Source: an uncultured Butyricicoccus sp. (GTDB lineage: Bacteria; Bacillota; Clostridia; Oscillospirales; Butyricicoccaceae). Taken from it: DNA of 7,803 bases. Below, one piece after another: positions 7,718 through 7,803 of this stretch (its first letter is position 1; each line of letters starts with the position of its first letter). The DNA is taken from assembly GCA_959018045.1 (NCBI GenBank), contig CAUEJN010000052.1:1-7803 (forward strand), given 5' to 3'. The notes beneath the pieces are model-generated. The model worked only from the letters and a program-made list of their open reading frames with translations. It searched no databases and had not been told where the DNA came from. Both the position numbers and the translations under genes were made by a program.

Positions 7718-7803
7718 TCAAACACCTCCAAATCTGCTCGAACGGCGGTTAAAGTCTTCGATCGCGGCATCCATATCCTGGGTCGCGAAGTCCGGCCACA
7801 GCC
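7718..7803 (-). CDS. uppS: Undecaprenyl diphosphate synthase (isoprenyl transferase), C-terminal fragment
   Basis: Only the last 27 codons and the TGA stop are in the window; the gene continues past the right edge, and the two end bases belong to a split codon. The visible tail reads LWPDF, an acidic helix, then EDFNRRSSRFGGV. This is the characteristic end of cis-prenyl transferases of the UppS family, in which WPDF precedes a helix ending in an F..R.RRFG-like motif. UppS extends farnesyl diphosphate with isopentenyl diphosphate to the C55 lipid carrier used for peptidoglycan and teichoic acid export. Its position directly upstream of cdsA is the standard Firmicutes order. The call rests on a short fragment plus this context; the catalytic residues are not visible. 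Confidence 0.9.
   Translation of the reverse strand, partial: LWPDFATQDMDAAIEDFNRRSSRFGGV
7723..7729 (-). promoter_or_regulatory. Shine-Dalgarno site of cdsA, inside the uppS coding end
   Basis: GGAGGTG on the minus strand, 8 nt before the cdsA ATG, the best-spaced site in the window. The same bases encode the final Gly-Gly-Val of UppS, so cdsA initiation is tied to translation of the end of uppS. Confidence 0.85.

Noticed and set aside
1..7803. Mobile elements, CRISPR arrays, tRNA/rRNA, phage or defence genes
   Set aside because: Nearly every base is accounted for by six housekeeping genes with short spacers. No repeats, transposase motifs or RNA-gene signatures were seen on either strand.

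Overview
This window is a tightly packed, single-strand block of bacterial housekeeping genes. All genes read on the minus strand. In transcription order (right to left) they are: the 3' end of uppS, then cdsA, dxr, rseP, ispG, and the first 1168 codons of polC, which runs off the left edge. I found no RNA genes, mobile elements, CRISPR arrays or phage genes, and no plus-strand gene.

The organism is a low-G+C-lineage Gram-positive (Firmicutes). The evidence is a Gram-positive-type PolC with its exonuclease inserted in the PHP domain, and the order uppS-cdsA-dxr-rseP-...-polC known from Bacillus subtilis and Clostridia. ispG, rather than proS, sits before polC, which suggests Clostridia. The G+C content looks moderately high by eye (roughly 55-60%), as in some gut Oscillospirales/Ruminococcaceae-like lineages. 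The family-level placement is inference.

Layout: 7718-7803 is the uppS C-terminus. 6884-7714 is cdsA (CDP-diacylglycerol synthase). 5708-6859 is dxr (second step of the MEP isoprenoid pathway). 4655-5689 is rseP (site-2 membrane protease). 3581-4636 is ispG (penultimate MEP step). 3505-3580 is a 76-nt spacer with a GC-rich hairpin. 1-3504 is polC (replicative DNA polymerase, partial). The spacers from uppS to ispG are only 3, 24, 18 and 18 nt, each holding or adjoining a Shine-Dalgarno sequence, so these five genes almost certainly share one transcript. polC may be on the same transcript with its level modulated by the hairpin.

Functionally, dxr and ispG make isoprenoid precursors and UppS turns them into the undecaprenyl carrier for cell-wall polymers. 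CdsA makes the phospholipid precursor, RseP cleaves membrane proteins, and PolC copies the chromosome. The cluster therefore links envelope building with replication.

I did not find a previously undescribed system here. The points worth a second look are modest: the ispG-polC hairpin, two extra cysteines in the PolC zinc region, and four consecutive in-phase gene junctions with no intervening stop.
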